Assembly: GCA_028583405.1 (NCBI GenBank)
Contig: CM053251.1
Location: 8,336,102-8,400,101 of the forward strand
Reading direction: 5' to 3'
Length of the DNA: 64,000 nt
Source of the DNA: Pogonophryne albipinna
Taxonomy: Eukaryota > Chordata > Actinopteri > Perciformes > Artedidraconidae
Shown here: positions 33,052 to 43,437 of the stretch, piece by piece
Numbering within the stretch: the first letter of the stretch is position 1
Layout: the number at the start of each line of letters is the position of its first letter
Notes under the pieces: model-generated
Told to the model about the DNA's origin: nothing
Database searches by the model: none
What the model saw: the letters and a program-made list of their open reading frames with translations, nothing else
Made by a program: the position numbers and the translations under genes

Positions 33052-36000
33052 ATGGATGTACCCCGACCTTTTCTTCTCCTCCTGTGTGCCCTCCACCTGA
33101 CCTGTAAGTACTGTTTACTCTATTCTCTGCTGCTGCTGTGACATGTATTAAAGCAGCTATTCACTGACTGGACTGACACCAACCGGATCAAAATACCTGC
33201 TAATCCCTTGTAATAACATTGGTAAACATGAGTGTAGTGGATGGGGTGATGCTGCACTGAATAATAGTGATGCATGACACCAACATTCATTTTTCTTCTT
33301 GTAAAGCTATTATTTTAAACATTAATAAACCTGTCGGGGCGTAAGTACCTGCTAATTTCAGTTTTTGATTAACTAAAGACTTGGACATATGGATTTCTGA
33401 ACTATTGTGTCCTAAGTTTAACTTGTGTGTAAAACAGTGTGATCCCATTGATCTGAATCTGCCTATTTTGGGAAATATATAAAGTGTGACATTATACAAG
33501 TATACATTGAGTAAAAGCATAAAAGTGTTAACTTTCTGATTGTGTTTTCTAGTGACCGGAGTGTTTAGTAAACACATAGATCACAGAAACCTGATCTCAC
33601 AGAGGCTGTGCTGCAAGAGACAGAGCCACTTTGTCTACATTGGAGAAGGTAACACCCAACCACATGTTCTTCAGCAAAAGCACATGTTTTGATTTGCAAT
33701 TAACTGCAAGTCTTCAATCCTCTAAAATAAGCCACAGTATAATTTGTCGGAGGATTTAAACATGTAAAAGCAACTGACATGATTAGCCTTACGTGTTTAA
33801 AAAAGTATGTTTTATATGTTATTAATCTTGCTGTCTGACCTCAAATTTATTTTGTGTGACTCTCTACACAGACATCTCTGGGAGTCCTGTCAGTGTGGAT
33901 GTGGGGGTGTGCAGGTCGCACTGTGGGGGGGCACCCAGGCCCTCACATGAAGCCGTGCAGCAGGAATACTCCAGACATTCCTCAATGCTGGAATTTCTTA
34001 GGAGTAAAAAAGTAAGTTGAGTTTCCCCAGGTGGCCACACGGGGGCGCTGTCCCTATGTGATTGTAAAAGTTATCTACTGAAACTCAAATAGACATTAGG
34101 ATGACGTTATAACTGACGCGTCATCAAATCACGTATATTGTTTTTAAAGGATGTATGATAGTTCTGTAACATATATTGATGGTTTTAGTAGGACTTTCCG
34201 CATAGCTCTTAAATTATTATGAATGCACTTTAATTGTAATAGCACTCTGCAAATAATTTCCACCACTCACAATGATGGACACAGAAACATGCTCTGACAT
34301 ATCTTATTTCTCTTACAAAAGACGAGGGCACGCGGACCCCCAGCTCCAGAGAGCCCCGGGCCGCAGGGCCGGATGCCCTCCTGCGGGATGAACCAGGTGT
34401 GTGAGCCGACCGGGGTGCGCGTGGACCGGCTGCTGCTGCTGGAGGGACCCCGCGAGGTGGAGATCATCCAGGAATGCCAGTGCGAGATCAATCTGACCCA
34501 GTGCCTCCGCGTGCCCGCGCTCAGGACTTACTACAGCGAGACACCGTATGAGGCTGTCCTGGACGTGGGAGGCTGCTCCCGGTCCAAGGGTTCACCAGGT
34601 GTGTGTGTGTGTGTGTGCGCGCGTGCGTGTGTGCGCGCGCGAGCGTGTGTATTGTGCAGCTACCTGCGTTCCAAATAACAATCAAAACAGGAAGAGGATA
34701 AACAAATATACAGTGAGCAGCTGATCAGATGAAATATGACTGACTTTCCTAACACACATAGGTTGAACAGAACTCAGTCAGTTAGTCTATTATTATCTAA
34801 AACTATAAGGGAGATAACGATGCAAGATATTTTTCACTAGAATAGAAAACATTAAGTAAAGCTAGTTGCAGCATCGTCTGACCTCAAAACTAATTTGAAG
34901 GTATAGGCAACAGTGTCACCATGTTAAACTATTAATAATATGAAACTGCACAATGTTTGTGTTAAAAAAACACAAAAAACCTAACAGGATATAGGCCTAC
35001 TTTAGTTATAGTGATAGTCACTGCAGGCCCATAGTCGAAGCAGGACTGCTTTCATCAGAATCTACCACAATGCTGATGCAATTAAAGTCCCAATGCTCAT
35101 TTTCGGGCCATTTCACAATTCAAGCTACATGAATATACACAATACAATAGTTGTACTTACTCAGGAGTTTGTCTGTTTAATTAAAATCACTACATCAAAC
35201 CCTTTTCTGTAACATAATCAGAATACAAACTTGTGAAATTGCTTTCTAGTAATTTAAAAGACCTATCAATTAGGGTGAGAGTGATCCCAAAGCCAATCTG
35301 GTGTTGTTTTTGTTTTCATTTGGATCAGATATTATTATTGAGCTGATCCCAGGACATGGTTAAACTGTACACCCCAGGACATGGTTAAACTGTACACCCC
35401 AGCGCGTGCACTCCGCTCTGCATCAGCCAAACGACTCTCTGCACCCGCACTGCGAGGGGGACCCAAGTTCCCATCAGCAAATACACGTGGGTTTGCTATC
35501 CTGGCTCCAAAATGGTGGAATGAACTCCCCATTGACATCAGGACAGCAGACAGCTTACACATCTTCCGGCGCAGACTGAAAACTCATCTCTTTCGACTCC
35601 ACTTCGAGCAATAGAACTATTAACAAAGAACTGCTAACAGAGCACTTATATACTAATAAAGGACTGGCTTATCTATAGCCAGTTGAGTAGCACTTGAAAT
35701 GTTTGGCTCTATGAAACCTGATGTACTTATATGATTCTGTTTTCTTCAAGGTTGTGTCTTCCTGGTCGAATGTACTTATTGTAAGTCGCTTTGGATAAAA
35801 GCGTCAGCTAAATGCAATGTAATGTAATCCCTTCTGCCCATATAACTCAATTTCTTCCTTTCTTAATCCTTCACAGAGGGATTCTCCTGTGTTCCCACTA
35901 AGTTTGACTCAGAGTTGGTGGAAACCCCAAACAAAGTGGAGCTGATCCAGACAGTGGTGTCCTGTGAGCTGAAAGAAAGCTGCTATAGGGTCCCATACAT

Positions 36001-38073
36001 GGAGTATCACTATGAAGTAGTCCACAACGATGGAGTCAAAGAGGAGAAACTTAAAGTAGGTGTACTAACTTTCATAAAAAGAATGTTTCTGTCTTGTTTA
36101 TCCAAAATAGAAAAATGTGCATGACTTCAACTCCAGCCTTCTCATCTCTTCTTTGATTACCATGGCTTACTCAACACCACAAATGTGATTCATTTGTGAT
36201 GCCGGTTTCACACTATCTCTATTGTAGTGGAGTTCAGAGGAAACGAGGGTCTTGTCGGGTGCCAGACAGTAATGAAGTATCTTTATTCATCAGACTCTCA
36301 TGTGGAAGACAGCACTTAATCAAGCTAATCCACTGGCCAAACTCATGCACAGCCAGCAACAATACACAACAGAGACTGGCAGGTTTGAGTTCCAGCTCAA
36401 TTTAATTCAGAAAAATACAATCGAAACCTGATTTAAACTGCTTTGTGGCCCAATTGTAGCAAATTAGGATTTAGTCTCATTATCCTCTATCAAACCTCAC
36501 AAAAGCTTTGAAGCACTTAATGTGAAGTTCATCCACAATCAGATCAATACCACAAAGATTGATATAACTATTTCTTATCTTTACCCCAGACTTAACTTGA
36601 TGAATGATTTATTAGATGAAGGATTTAAAGATTTTATGGACAGAGTTGGTGTTTGGCTGTGCCTCAGCACCAAGGGTGTGACTGCAGTGCAAACACAAAT
36701 GGCCCCTGCAGGTGTCGGATCAGAGCCGTAAACAACAGCTGGGCCCCGGCTCCACTGGGTCAATGTTTGTGACCAGCTGTGCTGATTGCCCTCTCTGTGT
36801 GTTGCTAATTTTCCACAGGAAATAGACGTTGGCAGATGTTTGGGAGGCTGCACTACAGGAACCCGATGCCTTCTCAGGTAAGCATGAACACAGCTGCCAC
36901 ACACCCACACCTCCTCGGACCCTCTCATAACAATTGCCTGTAAGCTCTGACACTTTCTGCACTCAGCATGTCGTCAGCGTTACATTCCTGAACCAAATGT
37001 CCCTCCTTCAGAAGTCTGCCTCATTCTCAGAACAAAGCAGAAGAAAATACCGTATATAATTGTATATGAAGTATATGGCATAATAAGAGATCCCCATTAC
37101 AAATGTACCTAATAGTTCATTACTGAATGTATGTAAGTCGCTTTGGATAAAAGCGTCTAACAAAATGACATGTAATGTAATGTAGTTCCTTCAAAATATC
37201 ATTGGACTTTGATTGAATGGCTGGAGAGGGAAAATAGTGCACAGACAAATGAAAAAAAAAACGCATCATAGCAACATTATTCAGCACTTTTTTTAGGTTT
37301 ATGATGTTGACACTGAGTTAAATGTTAAAAGCCAAGATGTTTTAGAGCTCCAGCTTTCAATCAAATTAAAGTATTCTAGATGTAATGTGCACTTGTTTTA
37401 AACATCTTTTCCCTAAATTCAACCTGAAATATTCAGTATATTTTGAACAAGATTTAGGACAATTGAGACTAATGCACCAGCACTTACAATGCACAATTGA
37501 ACTTATTGTTGCTTCGACTGTCGACAAAGTGCCAGCTAATTTAAATGTAATGACATTTGGGCTTTCAACTTTAATATTAATTAAAGCTTTAGGGTTTTTT
37601 ACAACTTTTTGGTGCACAGTATGAATTTGTTATCACCGCGCCAGCAGCAGGTCAGGTTAATGCATGGCTTAATGCATGGTGTTTGTGTATCCCATAGTGG
37701 AAGTACTGACACTCATAATGACTTCATTCAAACTTGACAGGCATAAGCTGATATAAGCATACAAGAACCTCACATACTGGAGTTAACTTTCACAGTGTAA
37801 CCAAACAGAGGCATTCATTAAGGCATTTTATTGATTTGTATATGTATGCTTCTGGCAACAAACAGCTTATTTGATGTGTAGCACAAAGGGAATTAAATGT
37901 TATTTCAATTTTATTTTTGCAGAAATCAATCTGATCCAGCAGTTTGCCACTTGTGGGCTGAAAAACAGTCCAGCTCCTGTGTTCCTGAGGGCTATGAGAC
38001 CCACAGCTTCCTCGACCAGCATGGACAGATACGCACTATCCTCTCCATCACATCCTGCCTTTGTCAAAACTGA
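33052..38073 (+). CDS. pnhd: Pinhead, secreted cysteine-rich repeat protein
   Basis: Coding exons 33052-33103, 33553-33648, 33872-34011, 34322-34598, 35877-36055, 36819-36877, 37923-38073 join in phase to 317 residues. A hydrophobic signal peptide (about 1-23) is followed by three related cysteine modules. Each has a C-x-P entry, a hydrophobic strand, then C-x-C or a variant, then C[LY]RVP, then aromatic residues, closing with DVGxC: C63, C181 and C255 (C63 and C255 continue as CxxxC). A final half-module ends in CLC (313-315). N-glycosylation sequons occur at N153 and N269. No transmembrane segment. Naming rests on the cystine-rich repeat architecture and on the admp gene directly downstream, a linkage known for pinhead/Admp in other animals. 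Pinhead is a secreted embryonic patterning factor, absent from human. Poly(A) signal at 38233-38238. The exon structure is firm; the name is likely but unverified. Confidence 0.85.
34599..34650. repeat. (GT/GC)n microsatellite forming a splice donor
   Basis: The run starts exactly at the pnhd exon 4 donor (CCAG|GTGTGTGT) and alternates purine and pyrimidine for about 50 bp. The donor therefore lacks the usual GTRAGT consensus. Confidence 0.9.
35335..35835 (+). mobile_element. LINE 3' fragment in pnhd intron 4
   Basis: The open frame 35381-35614 resembles the C-terminal end of L2/CR1-like reverse transcriptases: A-R-A-L-R-S-A, then F-A-I-L-A-P-K-W-W-N-E-L-P-I-D-I-R, then a final L-K-T-H-L-F. 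It is followed by the characteristic tail 'gtaagtcgctttggataaa' plus 'agcgtcagctaaatgcaatg'. The catalytic region is missing. A 22-bp phrase containing 'aggacatggttaaactgtac' is tandemly duplicated at 35350-35400. Confidence 0.8.
37125..37185 (+). mobile_element. Solo tail of the same LINE family, pnhd intron 6
   Basis: 'gtaagtcgctttggataaaa' followed by 'gcgtctaacaaaatgacatg' repeats the tail of the 35.3 kb element. It is a 5'-truncated copy, or a SINE sharing that tail. Confidence 0.75.
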
Positions 38074-38502
38074 CCACAGCGCCCCCTACTGGAAGCCACT
38101 TCAAATCCCTTCTCAGGAGTTTTCAACAATCCATTGTCGACCCCACCAAAAACTCTGACATCCGTTTAAGAATTAGCTCTCCTAAAGTATTTTTGTATTA
38201 TATGTAATATATGTTTAAATGATAATTTTGTAAATAAATTTAATACAATAATCTGTGAGGTATTTGTTAACTGGAACACCGTATTTGTACCAAAAAAACG
38301 AATAAAAAATAAATATTTCTAAGAAATATAACCTCAAATAGCACTTGAGAAACGTCCCCACATAGCAAATACAAGGTGTAGCCTTCTTTAACATTATTAT
38401 ATCAATGTCATTACTTAAAAAAAGTTATTACTGTGGGGTTTGAGTTAAGAAAAACAAGGAAATATAACAGTCACAAGAGGAAGTATTGGCCTGCTTGACA
38501 TG

Positions 38503-39000
38503 CAGATGTGGGAAGTAACTAGTACATGTACTCAAGCACTGTAAGTACAATTTTGAGAGACTTGAGTATTTCCTTTTTATGCTACTTTGTATTTCTACCC
38601 CACTAAAATTCAGAGGTAAATGGTGTACTTTTACTCCTCTACATTTATTCAGTACCTGTAGTTACTTTTCAGATTTGGATTAATAATGTGAAATATGATC
38701 ACTTAAATCAGACTTTAGTTACACCTGGAGTAAATGCAGCAGCTACCCTGCAGTTTACAAAGTTATTAAGACTAGCTGCTCCTTCACCAGCTGTGATAAA
38801 CACTTCAATGTATCAATCATTATAATCAAAACATAAAATATATTATTCTGAAATGGACCGATCTGCATAATAAGTACTTTTACTTCTGGTACTTTAAGTT
38901 TATTTTGATGCTAATACTTTTCGACTTTCACATAGTATTCTACACTCTGGTACATGTACTTTTACTGAAGTACAATATCTGAGTACTTCTCCCACCTCTG
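38503..39000. mobile_element. hAT-type MITE between pnhd and admp
   Basis: Terminal inverted repeats CAGATGTGGGAAGTA and the inverse of 'gagtacttctcccacctctg' bound 498 bp of 'agtac'-rich sequence. The flanking octamer TTGACATG is exact on both sides (38495-38502 and 39001-39008). It has no coding capacity. This copy identifies the 'agtac' repeats elsewhere in the window as hAT-derived. Confidence 0.88.
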
Positions 39001-39689
39001 TTGACATGATGTAAGACAATCTGATAAAAACATTCTGAAACAAATCAAAACCAGTATGTGTCTAAGTGAGTGTTTAAAGTATCAAAGAGCTCAAATCAGC
39101 CGTTGAAGAAGCACCGGTATGGAACACATGAAAAGCCCACCAGTTTTGCAAATGTCCCTTTGAAAAAACACACGTGCAGGTAGCTAATAGCTCCTTATTT
39201 TCATATCAACGTGCGAAAAACTCTTTCGTGTTTTTTTTTCTGTCATCTTAAGAGAAGAAGTTTTATGACTTGCTTACAAGGTGTCATGTAGAGAACACTT
39301 TGATCACTAATTGTGTATTACAGCTGGGGAAACAAACGTTTTGCTCTTGCAATTGTGCGTAAAGATCAAAGTTACCAAATGGCACAGTGCGCCATTTGTC
39401 AGACAAATAGGAAGGAATTCAGTTGGTTTTAAGAAATACAAATAAACAAAAACAAAAACAAACTTTTAAGTTAAAAGAATGACTAAGATTGTTGTCTTTA
39501 ACTAAGGGTTGATTAAATGCATTATCTTTGTATACATATTTCTGTATCTATGTGTTGAAAGGTAAACTGAATGGAACCATAACATGTTCAGTGTACACAC
39601 AATTGTCTGCACGGTATTATGTTCTTAAATCTTCAGGAAATGTACACCCAAAGGAACATTTGCTGTCCTGTTTTTCAATCTTACCCTGT

Positions 39690-39752
39690 TGCTATTAAAC
39701 TACTGAATTTCCCCACGGGGATTAATAAAGGTCCATCTTATCTTATCTTGAT
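39690..39752 (+). mobile_element. Retroelement 3' tail
   Basis: 'gaatttccccacggggatta' followed by 'ataaaggtccatcttatcttatcttg' is the typical 3' end of an abundant fish LINE, closing in short tandem TCTTA units. No coding part remains. Confidence 0.6.
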
Positions 39753-40261
39753 TAACTTGAGTAACATGAGAATGTAATAAGGGGGGTGTTTTTAGGATTG
39801 GAAATGATCGAACTGACTAAAGTTGAAATAATCTTTTTAGCACCACATCAGCTTAACCGCATTGCATTTGGAGTTCTTTTTTTTACAAATGTGGTGATTA
39901 TCCAGCAGTCACAGGATAAGCAGATATGTTAATCTCTCGAGGTGTAGACAGGGACACCCGTCTCTTTATCGAAGTAATTGGTTTCCACCTAAGGCACTGT
40001 GCCCCTTATTCTAAATTAATGGATTCATTTAGTGGCCGTTGACCTCCCATGGTGAATGCACTTCCTCAAGAGATCAGCTTCAGGTTTATTCTGTTCACAT
40101 TTCTTTCATTTATCTCCCATTGCATGATACATCAAATGTATTCCTGCACAACATAGACACTGGTCCATAAGTACCAAGCTATTTCAAAGGATGAAATTAG
40201 TTTATTGAACATTTATTGCCAGACGTCGGGACAATGGGCTTGAATAAAATCTACAATCGGG

Positions 40262-40393
40262 TTCACACCTTGTTAACGCCGCCATTAGTCTCCCTTTATG
40301 TTGGCTGATTGGCGATTTACATTGGCGGCCAAATAGCATCTTTACTGCTGTTTACCAAGGCTGAAGAGTGAACGGGAGCATTTGATATAAAAA
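40262..40393 (+). promoter_or_regulatory. admp proximal promoter: T-box-like site and TATA box
   Basis: TTCACACCT at 40262-40270 matches the T-box core (AGGTGTGAA on the other strand). TATAAAAA lies at 40386-40393, spaced for a transcription start near 40415 and an 80-bp 5' UTR before the start codon at 40499. The TATA call is stronger than the T-box call, which is a short motif that can occur by chance. Confidence 0.55.
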
Positions 40394-40498
40394 GTCAAGC
40401 TTCCAGGATCCTGCAGTCACTCCAACTCCAAGTTACTATCTGGCCGGTTGTGTGCTCCGAGGACACCGACGCACAAGGAATCTACTCTACCTTCAGAC

Positions 40499-42333
40499 AT
40501 GTTGCTGTTTGTGATCAGCTTTGCCGCTTTAGTTTGCACCATCGCTGCACGGCCTCCACTCGGCTACCTGGAGAATCAGTTCACCGCCGAGTCAGGGGAA
40601 GTACGCTCAGCTGCAATCAAGAGACTTCTGGAAGTTTTTGGGATGGATGATCCTCCTGCTATGCATGGACACAAACAGCCACCTCAGTACATGCTCGATC
40701 TGTACAACACTGTTGCTGATGTGGACGGTGTGACAAAGGACCCGTATCTGCTGGAGGGGAATACTGTGCGCAGCTTCTTTGACAAATGTAAGATTGTATC
40801 CATGCATGCATGCGTTTCTTGCTGGCTTTTTTAGTCAATGAAATAGTGTCTCGCTTGTTCTTATTTCTAATGTTATCATTTAATTTGCAGTGCGCAGTGA
40901 ACAGGTGGAGTTCAGGTTCAATTTGTCCACGGTTGCAAGAACTGAGAAGATTCTCACTGCAGAGCTGCATCTGTTCAAGCTGAGACCTCAGGCTACACTG
41001 ACATTCAACAGACACCATTTCTGCCAGGTATGTACCATTCACTAACATTACGGTAACAATGTTATGAAATGCTTTAAACCCATCACAATGCATCTCCTCC
41101 AGGGACAGAACTTTAATCATCCATTACCTCTTTTTCATTCAGGTTAGTGTTTATCAGCTGCTTCACACCAGCAAAAACAACAACACACAGGAGAAGAAGC
41201 TGCTGTCCTCTAGACTGATCCCAGTCCACACTACTGGCTGGGAAGTGTTCACCATTACACAAGCAGTAAGTATTTACACCCCTTTAAGGCCTTCAATCAC
41301 ATATACAGACTTTTCTTTCCAGACCTGCCTAAGCTATGAGTTGTACTTGACTAATGTGAACTTCTTTATTAAGGTCCGCTCCTGGATGAGCGATGAACGC
41401 AGTAACCTGGGGCTCCATGTGGTGGTTCGGACTCTTGGAGGAAGTCAGATGGATCTGAAGCTGATCCGCTTCGCTTCAGGACGCAACCATCACCAGAGCA
41501 AACAGCCCATGTTGGTCCTCTTCACGGACGATGGCAGCCGCTCCACTACTCTAGAAAACACTGGTGAGTTTAGGTCAAGTTAATGTCATTTGATTGATTG
41601 GATTATGTCCAGTGATAGTAAAACAACACACAGTCTTGATGAGCAGGGGCGTAGATAAGAATTGTGGGGCCTTGGGGAAACCCTTGTAAATTAATTCAGT
41701 TATCAGAAACATAGTAAGAGTAAAATCTGACATTCAATTATTATTGGCTATCAAAACATTCTTCTGCTGCTGACAACCAAAACCCTTCAGAATAAGAGCA
41801 ATATAAGAAGAAAGGACATGAAATATGACATGCTGTGTTCCAATTCAGAAGAAAATAGTGTATAAACTGACTGTTTTCTAACAAAAATGCTCTCCTTTCT
41901 CTAAACAGACCCGAACGATACAGAAGTCAGCTCCGACCTGCCCTCAGCCCCCATGTCAGGCCCTCCCCCCCGCATCGCCCGCTCCCTGGACTACAGCGAG
42001 GAGGATGGTGCCTCTTCGCCCTGCCAGCGCCAGCCCCTCTACGTCGACTTTGAGGAGATCGGCTGGTCGGGTTGGATCGTGTCTCCTCGCGGCTACAACG
42101 CCTACCACTGCAAAGGCTCCTGCCCCTTCCCACTGGGTCAGAACATGAGGCCCACCAACCACGCCACCGTCCAGTCCATCATCAACGCTCTGAAGCTGAT
42201 CAAAGGCATCGATACACCCTGCTGCGTCCCCGACAAGCTCTTCTCCATCAACTTGCTTTACTTTGATGATGCAGAGAATGTGGTGTTGAAACAGTATAAT
42301 GACATGGTGGCAGGAAGCTGCGGCTGCCACTGA
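40499..42333 (+). CDS. admp: Anti-dorsalizing morphogenetic protein, BMP-family ligand
   Basis: Coding exons 40499-40787, 40891-41027, 41143-41265, 41374-41563, 41909-42333 give a 387-residue preproprotein. I chose the ATG at 40499 because a signal peptide (LLFVISFAALVCTIA) starts there; an in-frame upstream ATG (40448) would add a hydrophilic leader. The prodomain is followed by a furin-type site RIAR at 268-271 and a 116-residue mature ligand with seven cystine-knot cysteines: C285, then YHCKGSC, PCCVP and the C-terminal GSCGCH. The phrase EEIGWSGWI and the tail MVAGSCGCH differ from BMP2/4/16 (SDVGWNDWI, GCGCR-type) and match ADMP. ADMP signals through BMP receptors yet is expressed dorsally, in the organizer. 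The pinhead gene directly upstream supports the call. Poly(A) signal 42570-42575. Confidence 0.92.
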
Positions 42334-43437
42334 CACATCAGGGTCAGGCTGTACATAAAAAATACAATGTAAATCAGGGTTTGATGCATGAATAGCCAGC
42401 TGCCCTTTAACACTTAGTTGCATCTAATGAGTAATGTGCATAGTCTCAGATGTGGTGTTGTAATATATGTAAATATTCTTAAATTATAATATATGGCAGT
42501 GATGGAAGTGATATCCTGTGAAAGATGTGTATATTTTCTGTTTTCTGTTGTGATTTGTTCCACAGTCAGAATAAATGGTCTAAACAAATATTTTAGATTG
42601 AATTTATTTACAATATACGTTTCACTCAAAAAATTAAAATCTTTTTAAGAAAAACTGAGTAGTTATTGACTATAATGAAAAGTCAACAAATTATTAAGCT
42701 ATCAAAATAGTAATTATTTGGTCAAATGAAAGGTTACCCACTTCTTGCAATAACAAATTAGTCAATTCCCTGTAGCGTTTACAGAAAGTAGGAAGGATGC
42801 TTGCAGTCTGATCACCTTTTTTGGCACACAATCATTCGGTACAGAAGAAATGTCACCGACACATTTCAAACTAAATGAATCTATCATAGACTTTGTATTT
42901 CAGGAGGGATACCATAGACGTGATGACAGAATGTGTGTTTTCCCCAGAAGCAGTACAAAATTATATTAATTTGTCTTTAGTATTTAAATAACATAGCATG
43001 TAAAAAATGCCACACATTGTAGACAGAATAATACATGTGAGATTCTGTTCAGGCAACACAAGCAGGAGTCAATGATTAGTTAATCAATCAGTACTTAATG
43101 AGTTAATCAAGACATTGTTACAGCAGTTCAATAATATTTCTTTAAGGAATCATTTGACCGTATATTACCAAATCTTTGATACGATATTTTGAAGTGCTGT
43201 AATTTGTGTATATTAATAAAGAGTCTTGTTTAATTCAAACATACTTTCCAAACCATAAAACCTCATCAAAAGTGGCAAAAATTTAGCTTTACTCATTTAT
43301 TTGTCCATGTATATTTTAAGTTCAATATTATACGTCTGCACCAGTGCCATTGTGCATGTTAATAAAGATAATTTCAGCTTGAATTTGACCTCACTACGAA
43401 TCTCAGGAATAGCAGGAGTGCACTGTGGTGTTACCTC
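42334..43437. other. admp 3' UTR and short intergenic region
   Basis: About 250 bp of admp 3' UTR runs to the poly(A) signal at 42570. The remainder is AT-rich with no recognised element, up to the last exon of the transporter pseudogene on the opposite strand. Confidence 0.5.

Noticed and set aside
40448..40498. Earlier in-frame ATG of admp
   Set aside because: It would put a hydrophilic 17-residue leader before the hydrophobic signal sequence, which starts naturally at the ATG at 40499.
40659..41120. 153-codon open frame antisense to admp
   Set aside because: Shadow of admp exons 1-2 on the other strand.
40499..42333. Reading the BMP-like gene as bmp16 or a bmp2/4 copy
   Set aside because: The mature domain has EEIGWSGWI and ends MVAGSCGCH, unlike the SDVGWNDWI and GCGCR pattern of BMP2/4/16, and pinhead lies directly upstream.
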